64,000 nucleotides of DNA from Begonia masoniana. Its lineage: Eukaryota > Streptophyta > Magnoliopsida > Cucurbitales > Begoniaceae. The notes beneath the pieces are model-generated. The model had not been told where the DNA came from and made no database searches. It was given only the letters and a program-made list of their open reading frames with translations. The translations under genes and the position numbers were made by a program. This document shows, in pieces, positions 1 through 9,633 of this stretch (positions are counted from its first letter, which is position 1; every line of letters starts with the position of its first letter). Location: contig CM039508.1 of NCBI GenBank assembly GCA_022432975.1, forward strand, positions 29,577,008-29,641,007, read 5' to 3'.

Positions 1-621
1 GGCGACCTCCAACCCCTCTGTTGGCTTACTTGGCCCTTCCCTAAACCACCGCGCGACGGCGGAAGTTAGTGCTCCAACAACAGCATTTCGCCAAATCACA
101 AACCAAGAAGCATGCAAACGCTGAGAAAAAGGGCTATGCTATTATTGTGACGAGAAGTTCATCCCAGGTCATCGTTGCAAACAACCACAATTATTCATGC
201 TCGAAGATTCATCGCACTCAAGCCCCAGTGACAAAAGGGAGGCTGACAGAGAAACTGTGGTTCTCAATCGACCGTATGATCCTGGTGGTGGAAAAAACTA
301 GAAGCAGTGGCGTATCGTTTGTCACTTTCTCCATGTTCTCAAATTCACAATGTGTTTCATGTTAGTCTATTAAGGAATCATTTGGGATCTGTCACCAAGC
401 CAACCAGTGATCTACTTCCGCTGATATCTCTTGATTCAACTATTTTGCCTCAGCCATATGTTATTCTCGACCGACGTATAATTCGTAAGGGTAAGTATCG
501 CCCCAAGTCTGAGATATTGGTGCAATGGCAGGGAACACCAAAGGAGGATGCAACCTGGGAAAACGAATGGCGATTCTCCAAAACTTATCCTGATTTTATC
601 CTTGCAGACAAGGATTCTTAA
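1..621 (+). pseudogene. Ty3/gypsy integrase C-terminus and chromodomain remnant
   Basis: The end of a gypsy polyprotein. The frame at 307-621 reads through the conserved integrase C-terminal stretch (residues like HNVFHVSLLRNHLG) and into a chromodomain (YVILDRRII, then ILVQWQG and ATWENEW) ending at a stop at 619-621. Upstream, 1-306 looks like the integrase linker but is split between frames, so the copy is frameshifted. A chromodomain marks the chromovirus branch; in that family it is thought to guide integration to particular chromatin. A purine tract and an LTR-like start follow directly, as expected at the 3' end of an element. The rest lies outside the window or is lost. Confidence 0.8.
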
Positions 622-632
622 GAGGGGAGGAA
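620..632 (+). other. Polypurine tract of the gypsy remnant
   Basis: A purine run (AAGAGGGGAGGAA) sits between the polyprotein stop and an LTR-like TG start at 633. This is the standard position of the plus-strand primer in LTR retrotransposons. Confidence 0.65.
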
Positions 633-871
633 TGATACGTGCATAACCTGGACGTGCATGGCCTGGACTTTGTCTTCCACCACTAGTTAGTTGTGGCTAA
701 TTCTTAGCCAATGTTATGGGTTATTGGTAGTTAATTTTTTTCTGTTGTTTTAAGGGTTGTAATTCCATTCAGAGAAGGGGAAGAAGATTATATTCACGAA
801 CACTGTTCTTCTCATTCTTCGTTATCTTTCGTTTCCTTCTCGCTAAACCAACCTAAAATTCAACTTTAACA
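633..871 (+). mobile_element. Probable 3' LTR of the chromodomain gypsy remnant
   Basis: Starts TGATACG directly after the purine tract and ends in TTTAACA at 871, about 239 bp, with TG..CA ends. No second LTR is in view, so the right border is an inference. Confidence 0.5.
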
Positions 872-1378
872 CTGGTATGTATGTCTGTCAACAACCTGTT
901 TCAAGTCAGCCAGTTCTTATCAATTTATTCTACCCTGTCGCTTCTGGTGAATGGTTTTTCCATGATCGAAGGGCTCTGATACCACTGTTATGCTCTAACT
1001 TCCTCTTCTAGCGAGTTTCCTAACTTCTCTAGTAGCCCCCTGCATGAAGCAAGAAGAAACAACACAAAACTCCCAAACAACACTGTCAATTAGTCCGGTT
1101 GAATAACTAACTTGGAACTACAGCTCTAAACGAGCGTTCAAAACAAAGAGTTTATAAATATATTCAGAAAGAGCTCTCTCTTACCCCTCGCTCTCAAAAT
1201 CAAGCATCTCTTTCTTCCCACATAATCGATTTTTAGGAAAATCATTACCCAAAACCATGTCTCCCACAAAAACACCTCCACTACAAACAATCATTTTCCT
1301 CTCCTAGTACAGAATTTACCAAATAACCCATTATCTGTCGAAGTTGGTGCAACACCTGCCTCCAGGTCGTCATAGTTT
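872..1378 (-). mobile_element. Minus-strand gypsy fragment: PBS and LTR-like sequence
   Basis: Positions 972-984 are the reverse complement of TGGTATCAGAGCC, the usual initiator-Met tRNA primer-binding site. It abuts an LTR-like end at 986 (on the minus strand this LTR ends in GCATAACA). The LTR would run to about 1,378 and holds a TATAAA-like box near 1,150. The piece at 872-971 would be the start of the internal region. The rest of the element is missing. Confidence 0.5.
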
Positions 1379-1419
1379 TGCTAGAGAGATTCTAAAAAAC
1401 TTGAAGATGAAGAATTGTT

Positions 1420-2276
1420 TTGTGGAGTGAAATTATCAAAGAATGAATAAAGAGAGAAAGTCGACTCTACAACTTTCAAAAGCTTTGTTGGAAGATTAAC
1501 GTATTTAACTTGTACAGCATTATAAATTCTTTTTAGAGATGGACTTCTCAGTCGATTTATAGAATCACTAACCATAACACATTTCAAACTAGAGAACCAG
1601 GTTCTTCGATATCTCAAAGGAACAATGAATTTCATATTCATTTTCTAATGAATTTAAACTTGCGGGATACAGTGACAGCAATTAGGCCCATGAGTACTCA
1701 TGTGGCCCGTGGAGTGAAATTATCAAGGAATGACCAAGGAGAGAAAGTCGACTCTCAACTTCCAAAATCCTTGTTGGTAGTTTGACGTATTTAACTTACA
1801 CAACATTATAAATTCTTTTTAGAGATGGACTTCTCAGTCAATTTAAAGAATCACTAACCATAACACATTTCAAACTAGAGAACCAAGTTCTTCGATATCT
1901 CAAAGGAACAATGAATTTCATACAGTCAATTTAAAGAATCACTAACCATAACACATTTCAAACTAGAGAACCAAGTTCTTCGATATCTCAAAGGAACAAT
2001 GAATTTCATATTCATATTCTAATGAATTTAAACTTGCGGGATACAGTGACAGCAATTAGTCCCATCAATACTCATGTGGCCCGTGGAGTGAAATTATCAA
2101 AGAATGAGCAAGGAGAGAAAGTCGACTCTACAACTTTCAAAATCCTTGTTAGTAGTTTGACGTATTTAACTTGCACAACATTATATATTCTTTTTAGAGA
2201 TGGACTTGTTAGTCGATTTATAGAATCACTAACGATAACACATTTCAAACCGGCAAACCAGATTCTTCGATGCAAT
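1420..2276 (+). pseudogene. Ty1/copia RT/RNase H fragment, three tandem copies
   Basis: Three head-to-tail copies (about 1,420-1,709, 1,710-2,082, 2,083-2,276) of one piece of copia pol. Each contains residues like GVKLSKN, then SLTYLTCT, ILFRDGL, SRFIESLTITHFK and, in the first two, LRYLKGT, the end of the copia reverse transcriptase; between copies a shifted frame gives EFKLAGYSDS, the start of RNase H. The second copy has an extra internal duplication of about 87 bp (near 1,836-1,923 and 1,924-2,010). All copies have stops or frameshifts. The frame at 2,022-2,408 spans the third copy by chance and is not a separate gene. Confidence 0.75.
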
Positions 2277-3907
2277 GTATGTAAAACTTATTTTACCTTC
2301 CTTTTGAAAAAATTATTAAATAACAATTGGCTTTCTAAACATCTTTCAAGAAAATCTATTTTTCATTATTTTAATAAAATGCTCCACGAGTCAACGATGA
2401 GACATTAAGCTCAAAATACTGTTGTATATATAGACAACTACATGAAAATACATAATTATCATACTTTTCATATAAAATCACCTTAGTGAAAATGGAGAGT
2501 CACACAAGGACCCATTCGACACACAAACATAAAAAGACGGAGACTGAGGTTCAACATCACCTCATGAGCCAGGAGGAAAGTAGAAAGTAACGGCGATCTA
2601 AAGATCCATCAACGTTACCTGGGTAGCCAGCGAACTAGACAGCGACGACACTACTCGTAATCCAAAATATAAAAATTACCCTGATCAGGTTTAGAAATTC
2701 AAACTCAATGACCGTGTCATCACCACTCGTAACCATACAAAAAAGACAACCTTCACGTAACAGAAGGTGTACTGGGATGTCTATCTAATACTTTGACACT
2801 GAAAACGTTCAAAGTATTACAAGGATCCATCCTCCCAAATATGCATATCACAATAATATAAAATCATGCATCAATGGTAATCGTGTTAGACTACGTACAT
2901 ATACGTAAAAAGCTGACGTGTTGGCGACTTGGCCCCGTCAGATTTTTCATAGGTGATAGATCACCAAAATAGGGTTTTCGAAAAACCCTTACCTTAACAA
3001 TTATCGTTTCTCTTACGTACATGAGTGATGACCTCAGGTACCGGCTCTAAGTCGACGAACTTGTCCAAGCCTAGAACAAAACCAAGATTATAAATATCTC
3101 ACTCAACTCTAAAGAAAAACATGGATGGTTCATATACTAGGACTAAGAACACGATCTGGAACGCTATAAACAATTGCAAACTTAGTCGAGATGACAAAAT
3201 TTTCCAAAAATAACAAATGTGCAATCGACACTTTCAGTATTAGGGGTCGACACCTTTGCCTAGGGGTTGACCCACTGATCAACACTTTATATTTCTCGGG
3301 TTGGCCTAAGTTGACACTTCTCCAAATGGTCGACACTTGATACCTCTAGGGTTTGGCTTGCGGTTGACACTTTCACCTTAAGTATCGACATCTTTCCAAA
3401 ATAAAAAAAAGTGTCGTCGACACTTTATCCAAAGGTGTTGATACTTCAAGTGTCTATTAACCTCTCAAAGTGGTCGACATCTTAAACTCTTTTTCTCCAG
3501 TCGCAGGGTTAGAAATGTTGACCAGGTCATTCACAATGGTCAACACTTGGCAATTTTTAGCGATAGAATGTCATAAAAATTACCTCCCTTTGTTGTCTCT
3601 CATCTCCAACAGACAAAACAACTTTTATAATACTTAAACCTACTAAGAAAATCAACAAACAACTCATTGGATTTGAGTTTCCAAGCTCGAATTCAATTCT
3701 AACAAAACCCTAAACTATGAAATTTAAAAATAGAGAGGAGGCTCACCAACAATCGAAGCTCCTTCACAAACGTTGTTGACCATTTGACCGATAAAATCTA
3801 ACATGACTGTAACATGACAAAACTGGTCAATCTATGACATGTTGATCATATTTAACACGAAAAATTAATAAGTGAAATTTAATTACTTAAAAATACTGGT
3901 TTTTACA
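2277..3907 (-). repeat. F repeat copy 1 (GTCGAC-rich, LTR-like)
   Basis: On the minus strand this begins TGTAAAAACCAGTATTTT at 3,907, the same start as copies at 43,314, 50,882 and 63,295. It carries a stretch (about 3,130-3,570) dense in GTCGACACTT-like motifs, and a short palindromic block (GTTGTATATATAGACAAC, 2,422-2,439) shared with 50,522 and, inverted, with 47,350. No coding frame is recognisable. The TG start and length suggest an LTR, but no PBS, purine tract or partner LTR was found. Confidence 0.55.
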
Positions 3908-4207
3908 TGAACCATCATATTCTCATTCAGATTAGGGCTATAATGAAGCTTGCAAACCTATTATTTTGCTTTGGAAGTTGGTTTCATGAATTGGGTTTCT
4001 GCAACTAAATTAAAGAGTGTCTGCATGGATCGCTTGCTTGGAACCCAATTCCTCCATGTTTACGATTCTTTGTGCATGAACATTTTCTAGTGGGTGGATG
4101 AGGATGGTGTTCGAACCTAGTTCACCTCGAGTAGGATTATTAAAGGGCATCCCAATATGTCAGCCTAAAACCCCAGTCATTGCTAGAACCAGTAGTTGCA
4201 TGTTGTC
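3908..4207. other. Flanking DNA left of the nested cluster
   Basis: About 300 bp between the F repeat and the copia target duplication. It continues at 39,819 once the copia insertion is removed. No gene, RNA or repeat was recognised in it. Confidence 0.5.
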
Positions 4208-4212
4208 ATAAC

Positions 4213-4462
4213 TGTTGAGAAACTGAACTGAAACCGAACAAGAAAAATGAGAAAATAGTGGACACCAAGATTTACGTGGAAATCCTATAAGGGAAAAAAT
4301 CACGAGTAGAGGAGAAATCACTATATAAAATCGAGGTACAATGAGTTTTGCAACATAAGCATATATTTATACGGAAACATAAAACCCTAGTCATATTGAG
4401 ATTAACAACGTGGGTTGTACCGGCCTAGCTTAGTCATAAATCGGGTCACACTAAAACTAACA
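4213..4462 (-). repeat. Copia 3' LTR
   Basis: 250 bp, TG..CA ends, matching 39,564-39,813 base for base over most of its length with scattered differences. The target duplication ATAAC lies just left at 4,208-4,212. Confidence 0.9.
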
Positions 4463-4474
4463 ATCTCCACCTTG
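4463..4474 (-). other. Copia polypurine tract
   Basis: On the minus strand, AAGGTGGAGATTG runs into the 3' LTR start; this is the usual plant copia plus-strand primer. Confidence 0.7.
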
Positions 4475-4633
4475 ACACAAATTCTACTGCATAAAATATA
4501 CTCCAAAACTCCAACGAAGCTCCTCCACTATAAAAGCCCCTCGGAACGAAATCAGCAGCTAATACCAACCAAGCTCAAACAAAGTTTGAACTTAGATGTG
4601 GGCAAAGTCTTGGTCATTATATCAGTAGGGTTA
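4475..4633 (-). pseudogene. Copia RNase H C-terminal tail
   Basis: On the minus strand this reads NPTDIMTKTLPTSKFKL and ends CLSLVGI, the standard end of plant copia polyproteins. It is separated from the rest of RNase H by the Cassandra insertion at 4,639-5,462; the next upstream residues (STHD) are at about 5,463. The conserved motif pair is consistent with uninterrupted coding before that insertion. Confidence 0.8.
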
Positions 4634-4638
4634 TCATG

Positions 4639-5015
4639 TGTGATGACCCAGATGTGTAAGTATGTGTACGATGGATGCACGAATCGGAACCCAGATGGTG
4701 GTACATCTGCGCCGGCAAATCAGAAGGTGACGGGTGGTAAAAAAGGGGTCGTCACAATCCCACATCGCTTGGGGAAGTATGTGGAAATGAAACATATGTA
4801 AAAAGACCATCCCAAGATAATAAGACACGTTTTGAAGCACAATTGGCAACGGATCCCATAAGAACTCCGAAGTTAAAAGTGCTTCAGCGAGAGTAGTACA
4901 AGGTTGGGTGACCGACTGGGAAGTCCTCGTCAAACAAAGCCGGGAGGGGAGGATATTGGGCTACGGCCCAATCCCCAGAGCAGACAATATCCTGCTGGGA
5001 AAAGGGGTTGTTACA
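4639..5015 (+). repeat. Cassandra 5' LTR
   Basis: 377 bp, starts TGTGATGACCC and ends GTTGTTACA, directly followed by the PBS. Confidence 0.9.
4851..4930 (+). ncRNA. 5S rRNA-like block in the Cassandra 5' LTR
   Basis: The stretch from GGATCCCATAAGAACTCC through AAGTTAAAAGTGCTT and GAGAGTAGTAC to GGGAAGTCCTCG follows the plant 5S rRNA sequence, including positions of the pol III internal promoter (A box, intermediate element, C box). It is a 5S-derived part of the LTR and not a 5S gene, since the 5' third is absent or diverged. Known Cassandra elements can be transcribed by pol III from it; activity here is not shown. Confidence 0.8.
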
Positions 5016-5017
5016 AA

Positions 5018-5030
5018 TGGTATCAGAGCC
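5018..5030 (+). other. Cassandra primer-binding site
   Basis: TGGTATCAGAGCC, complementary to the 3' end of initiator-Met tRNA, two bases after the LTR end. Confidence 0.9.
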
Positions 5031-5085
5031 TATACCCAACTGAAAATGTGGCCAACGAGGACATTGGGCCCCCGAGGGGTGTGAT

Positions 5086-5462
5086 TGTGATGATCCGGAT
5101 GTGTAAGTATGTGTACGATGGCTGCATGAAGCGGAACTCGGATGGCGGTACGTCCGCGCGGGCGAACCGGAAGGTGACGGGTTGTAAAAAGGGGGTCGTC
5201 ACAATCTCACATCGCTTGGGAAAGTATGTGGAAATGAAACATATGTAAAGAGACCATCCCAAGATAGTAAGACGCGTTTTGGAGCACAATTGGCAATGGA
5301 TATCATAAAAACTCCGAAGTTAAAAGTGTTTCGGCGAGAGTAGTACCAGGTTGGGTAACCGACTAGGAAGTCCTCGCCAAACAAAGCCGTGAGGAGAGGA
5401 TATTGGGCTACGGCCCAATCCCTAGAGTAGGCAATATCTTGTTGGGAAAATGGGTCGTTCCA
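5086..5462 (+). repeat. Cassandra 3' LTR with 5S-like block
   Basis: 377 bp, the same length as the 5' LTR and similar throughout with scattered substitutions. The 5S-like block is at about 5,298-5,378; its start reads GGATATCATAAAAACTCC, more diverged than in the 5' LTR. The right end (GTTCCA) has lost the usual GTTACA. Confidence 0.88.
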
Positions 5463-6258
5463 TCATGAGTACTAATTTTACTCACTGCGAAATCACCACG
5501 AGCAATCACATCACGAACAAAATGATAACGAATATCAATGTGCTTCGTCTTCTCATGAAACATCTGATATTTGGTGAGAAAAATAGCACTCTGACTGTCG
5601 CAAAATACTATGGAAATCTACAATTCTTTATTGGGCTCACTGAACAAACCTTTCAGCTATATGGCTTCCTTTCATGCTTTTGTAATAGCCATATATTCTG
5701 TCTCTGTAGTAGACAATGTAACAGTATCTTGTAAAATAGCTCTCCAACTAATGGCACAACCTCCAACTGTAAAAACATATCTTGTGAGAGATCTCCTCTT
5801 ATCAAGATCTCCTGCATAGTCAGAATCAATGTATCCAATTACCGGATCTCTATTTCTTCCAAATTGAAGACATACATTACTAGTCCCCGCCGATACCTAA
5901 AAATCCACTGAACAGCTTTCCAGTATTCCTTTCATGGATTAGCCATGTATCTACTTACTGCACTGGCTACATAAGATAAATCTAGACGTGTGCAAACCAT
6001 AGCATACATAAGCGATCCCACTGCACTAAAATATGGAACTCGTGACATATAATTAACTTCCTCATCTGACTGAGGACATAAAGTAGATGAAAGTTTGAAA
6101 TGGACTGCTAATGGGATACTAACAGGCTTAAATTTTTATCATGTTAAACATGCAGAGAATCTTCTTAATATACCCCTTTTGACTTAAGTATAATTTACCA
6201 GCTTTCCTATCTCTCTGTATTTTCATACCAAGAATTCTTTTGGCGGCTCCCGAATCTT
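5463..6258 (-). pseudogene. Copia RNase H domain
   Basis: On the minus strand, broken frames give the end of RT and the RNase H domain: YIDSDYAGDLDKRRS (about 5,800), a stretch like TLSTTETEYMA (about 5,700), KEAIWLKGLF, CDSQSAI, and TKHIDIRYHFVRD near the left edge. These are the landmark residues of copia RNase H, which degrades the RNA strand during reverse transcription. Stops interrupt it several times. Confidence 0.75.
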
Positions 6259-6888
6259 TCATCTCAAATTCATTACTAATTGTACTTTAACCTTTCTGAT
6301 ATTTTTTATATCTTTAGCTGCTATCAACATATCATCTACGTATAAGAGTAGATAAATCACTGACTCATTTTTGACATTCTTCATGTAAACACAACTGTCG
6401 TAATTGCTCCTTCTAAAATTTTGATCAAACATGAATGAATCAAATCTCTTATACCACTGTCTTGGCGATTGTTTTAGACCATAGAGAGACTTTTTCAACG
6501 AACAAACATAAGTCTCCTTTCCTGGAACTTTGAAACCTTCAGGTTGCTACATATAGATATTCTCTTCAATTTCTCCATGTAAAAATACAATTTTCACATC
6601 CAACTGCTCAACCTCAAAGTCGTGCATAGCCACAACGCCTAACAAAGCTTGAATCGAGCTATACTTAACAACTAGAGAAAACACATCAGTGAAGTCTACA
6701 CTTGGGATTTGACTGTAACTCTTAGCTACCAGACGTGCTTTGTACCTGTCTCCTTCAACACCCGGTGTACCTTCCTTTCTCTTGAACACCCATTTGCAAT
6801 TAACAGATTTCTTGTCCTTAGGTAACTCGACTAAGATCCACGTGTCATTCTTCTGAAAAGAGTCTATCTCCTCCTGCATAGCAATCAT
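6259..6888 (-). pseudogene. Copia reverse transcriptase
   Basis: Two open stretches (6,547-6,888 and 6,259-6,498) on the minus strand. The first has residues like NCKWVFKRK, YKARLVAK and EQLDVKIVFLHGE; the second has MKKSLYGLKQSPRQWY and the catalytic YVDD (in LLLYVDDMLIA). A stop and a short gap between them break the enzyme. The order and motifs are typical of plant Ty1/copia RT. Confidence 0.88.
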
Positions 6889-7530
6889 CCATTTTTCATA
6901 ATCCTTTGAACTTACTGCCCCTGAATAGGTAGTGGTTCATCACATGCATGAATGCTTTCGGCTACACTCAAAGCATAAGCAACTAAATCTGCTTCCCTAT
7001 CTTTCCATGGAGGTCTAATCTCCCTCCTCGGTCTATTTTTGGCAATGAAATATTTTGAAGAAGCCAATACTGGTGACTGTGAAGAAACAATGTCATCATG
7101 TGTTTCTGAACTGTCTTGAACTAAAGATCCGGATGTCAACCTTGATCTAAGTTCAACTTCAAAATTCCCACTGGATATCTGATTAGTCTTTTCTGGCAAG
7201 ACCTTTGAAGATGGTTTATTCAACATAACAGTCTCGTCAAATACCACATCTCTACTGTATCTAACTTTATTATGTCATGGGCACCCTAATTTGTATCCCT
7301 TTACCCTAGACTTGTATCCAAGGAATACATACTTTAGTGATCTTGATTCTAACTTACCCTGATCAACATGAGCATATGTAGGGCAACCGAACACTCTCAA
7401 AACTGAATAATCGACAGGAGTACCAAACCAAACTTCTTCAGCAAATTTCTTATTAAAAGCAGCACTTGGGGAACGATTTACGATGTAACAAGTAGTTTCT
7501 GCAGCTTCTGCAGCTTCAGCTCAAAATGAC
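6889..7530 (-). pseudogene. Copia integrase-RT linker region
   Basis: A low-complexity, polar stretch between integrase and RT. An open piece at 6,912-7,247 (about 111 residues, rich in S, E and P) ends just upstream of the RT. The part at 7,248-7,530 still reads as the conserved copia stretch after the integrase core (residues like KFAEEVWFG, and VFGCPTYAHV) but with stops. Confidence 0.6.
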
Positions 7531-7942
7531 TTAGGTAAACCTGAACTTGATAACATACACCGAGCTTTCTCCATCAAAGTTCTATTCACTCTTTCTGCTA
7601 CACCATTCTGTTGTGGAGTGGAGTCCCCGGGATTGTCAGATGGCTCAAAATTCCTTCTGTTTTGCAAAAAGAATTGAACTCCTCTATACAAAACTCCAAC
7701 CCATTATCGGTGCGAAGATGTTTTACTTGCCTCTCTGTCTACTTTTCAACCATCGTTTTCTAGTCCTTGAAAGTAGAAAATACATCACTCTTTTTCTTCA
7801 AGAAGAATACCCATACTTTTCCAAAGAAATCATCTATGAATGTTAACATATAATGTGCCCCTCCTTTGGAAAACACCTGTGCTGGTCCCCATAGATCTGA
7901 GTGAATATAATCTAAAATCTCCTTTGAATTATGAGTGCCCAC
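7531..7942 (-). pseudogene. Copia integrase core
   Basis: Minus strand. An open piece at 7,760-7,942 has YIHSDLWGP (first catalytic Asp) and TFIDDFFGKVWVFFLK. Further on, in shifted frames, RTDNGLEF (second Asp, about 7,700) and QNGVAERVNRTL (catalytic Glu, about 7,590) are visible. The DDE residues are therefore all present but no longer in one frame. Confidence 0.8.
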
Positions 7943-8080
7943 AGCAAATTTGACTCTTTTCTATTTCCTAACTAGACAATGCTCGTAAAACTGTAATTTA
8001 TTAGTGCTCTGATCATTCAAAAGTCCCTTTTTACTTAGTTCAGTCAAACCAATCTCACTCATGTGTCTCAGATGCATATG

Positions 8081-8419
8081 TCATAAACTGGTGAGATCTT
8101 CATCTGACAATAAAGTACAACCAGCCACATCCCCAACAACTGTAGAACCTTGCAAAACATACAGATTTCCAGACTTTCTCTGTCCTTTCATCATAATGAG
8201 AGAACCTCGACTGATCTTCAAAATTCCACCTTCACCGGTGTACTTGTACCCATTAATATGCAGAGTGCTCAACGAGATCAGATTCCTCTGCAATTCGAGA
8301 ACATGTCGCACATCACCAAGTGTCCTGACTACTCCGTCATACATTTTGATTCTCACTGTACCAATTTCTGCAATATTACATGATGCATTATTTCCCATTA
8401 ATACAGCTTCTTTTGTCAC
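8081..8419 (-). pseudogene. Copia pre-integrase region
   Basis: 112 residues on the minus strand: VLMGNNASC, GTVRIKMYDGVVRTLGDVRH, LISLSTLHINGYKY and NLYVLQGST. This is the well-conserved GAG-pre-integrase segment between protease and integrase in plant copia. It ends at a stop at 8,081; the zinc-binding region of the integrase that follows (7,943-8,080) is only partly readable. Confidence 0.85.
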
Positions 8420-9245
8420 AATTTCATCAGTTGAAAATCATTCTCAATTGAGACACATATGAAATGTGCAGGCAGAATCCATTCCTCAGATGACCTTGAG
8501 TTTATCTTAGACACTATCAATAGATTACCTTTATCACTTTCATCTTCAGCCATAACTGCTTCACCAGAGTTTCCTGACTGTTTTCTATTTTGTTCACTTT
8601 GTTCTTTTCTCTTGTTTTGGAGCTGATAACACTCATATTTTATATGCCCCTTTTTCTGACAGTAAAAATAAATTTTGTTTCTATTCCTAAACTTTGATCT
8701 CCCCCTTGAATTGTTTATGTCATGACTGTTTTTCTCCGACTTCTCTGTAGCTCTACCTCGAGTAACCAGTCCCTCGCCTTGAGTTCCAGATCCAACTACA
8801 AGGTGCTTCATCATTTCCTTTGAAAGCAAAGCATCACAAAATTCCTTCAGGGTTAGCGTGTCACGACTATATAACATTGTGTCCCAGAAATTATTGTACG
8901 AAACAAGCAACGAGCACAACAAAATCAAAGCTAAATCCTCATCATCATATTTGCACTCCAAAGTTTCCAAATCTGAAACTATCTCTTTGAATGCACACAA
9001 GTGTTCTTCGATAGAAGATCCTTCTCTCATATCATGAAAATATAATCATTGTTTCAAATGAAGCTTACTTGTGAGAGTTTTATGTTGGCACAAGTCTTCC
9101 AATTTTGACCATACTTCAGCAGCAGATTTTGCCTTCAACACATCCTCCAAAATTGAATTTGACAAGTGTAGACGAATCAGAAACAATGTTCTTCTGTCTC
9201 TTGTGAGTTTCTCCGCCTCTAACCAAGACTCAATCATATTATCAA
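8416..9245 (-). pseudogene. Copia gag C-terminal part and protease start
   Basis: Minus strand. 9,046-9,245 has the gag helical region (RDRRTLFLIRLHL, VWSKLEDLC); after a stop, 8,416-9,030 continues with EEHLCAFKEIVSDL and the zinc knuckle region. In the knuckle (FYCQKKGHIKYEC) the first Cys has been replaced. At the protease start, the conserved WILDSG-like site is disturbed: WIL is followed by a changed frame, with the normal CTFHMC readable one frame over, consistent with a small deletion of the catalytic Asp codon. The left edge of gag is cut by element A at 9,246 and resumes at 38,776. Confidence 0.85.
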
Positions 9246-9633
9246 TGTAACGTCCCCTAAAATTCACCTTTTAACTATTCCTTAAAAATTTCGTATAATT
9301 TAAGTTTTATTTCAATCCATAGTCATACACATTTAAAAACGAATAACTTTATTCGGCGGAAGACATAATACGTGTGGAAACCTCATATTAACCTAAACTT
9401 TCTTAGTAGTGCTAAAATAGTAAGACTGGTTTTTGATCGACACAGCCTCTGTAATAAGATCGGTGGACATGACCTCACTAATGAGATCGGTCGACGTTTA
9501 TAACATAGATCGACTTCTACCATTAACATCTACCGATCGCTTCTTCCGATCGCATCTGCTGATCATGTCTACCAATCGCATCTGCCAAACGCATCTACCG
9601 ATCGCATCTGTCGATGCCGATCAACACCCCATG
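9246..9633 (-). repeat. Element A 3' LTR, first piece
   Basis: Matches 36,247-36,605 of the A 5' LTR; cut by B at 9,634. Includes runs of GATCG/ATCTACCGATCGC-like short repeats. Confidence 0.88.

Larger units (their letters stand above)
4639..5462 (+). mobile_element. Cassandra-type TRIM retrotransposon
   Basis: An 824-bp element made of two 377-bp LTRs (4,639-5,015 and 5,086-5,462) around a 70-bp internal region that holds only a PBS (5,018-5,030, TGGTATCAGAGCC) and a purine-rich tract (GGGCCCCCGAGGGG). It is flanked by TCATG (4,634-4,638 and 5,463-5,467). Each LTR contains a block closely resembling plant 5S rRNA, the hallmark of Cassandra. It has no coding capacity and would depend on proteins from another element. 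It sits inside the copia RNase H region. Confidence 0.92.

Noticed and set aside
4851..4930. A genuine 5S rRNA gene
   Set aside because: Only part of the 5S sequence is present, it is repeated in both LTRs of one element, and it lacks the usual gene ends.
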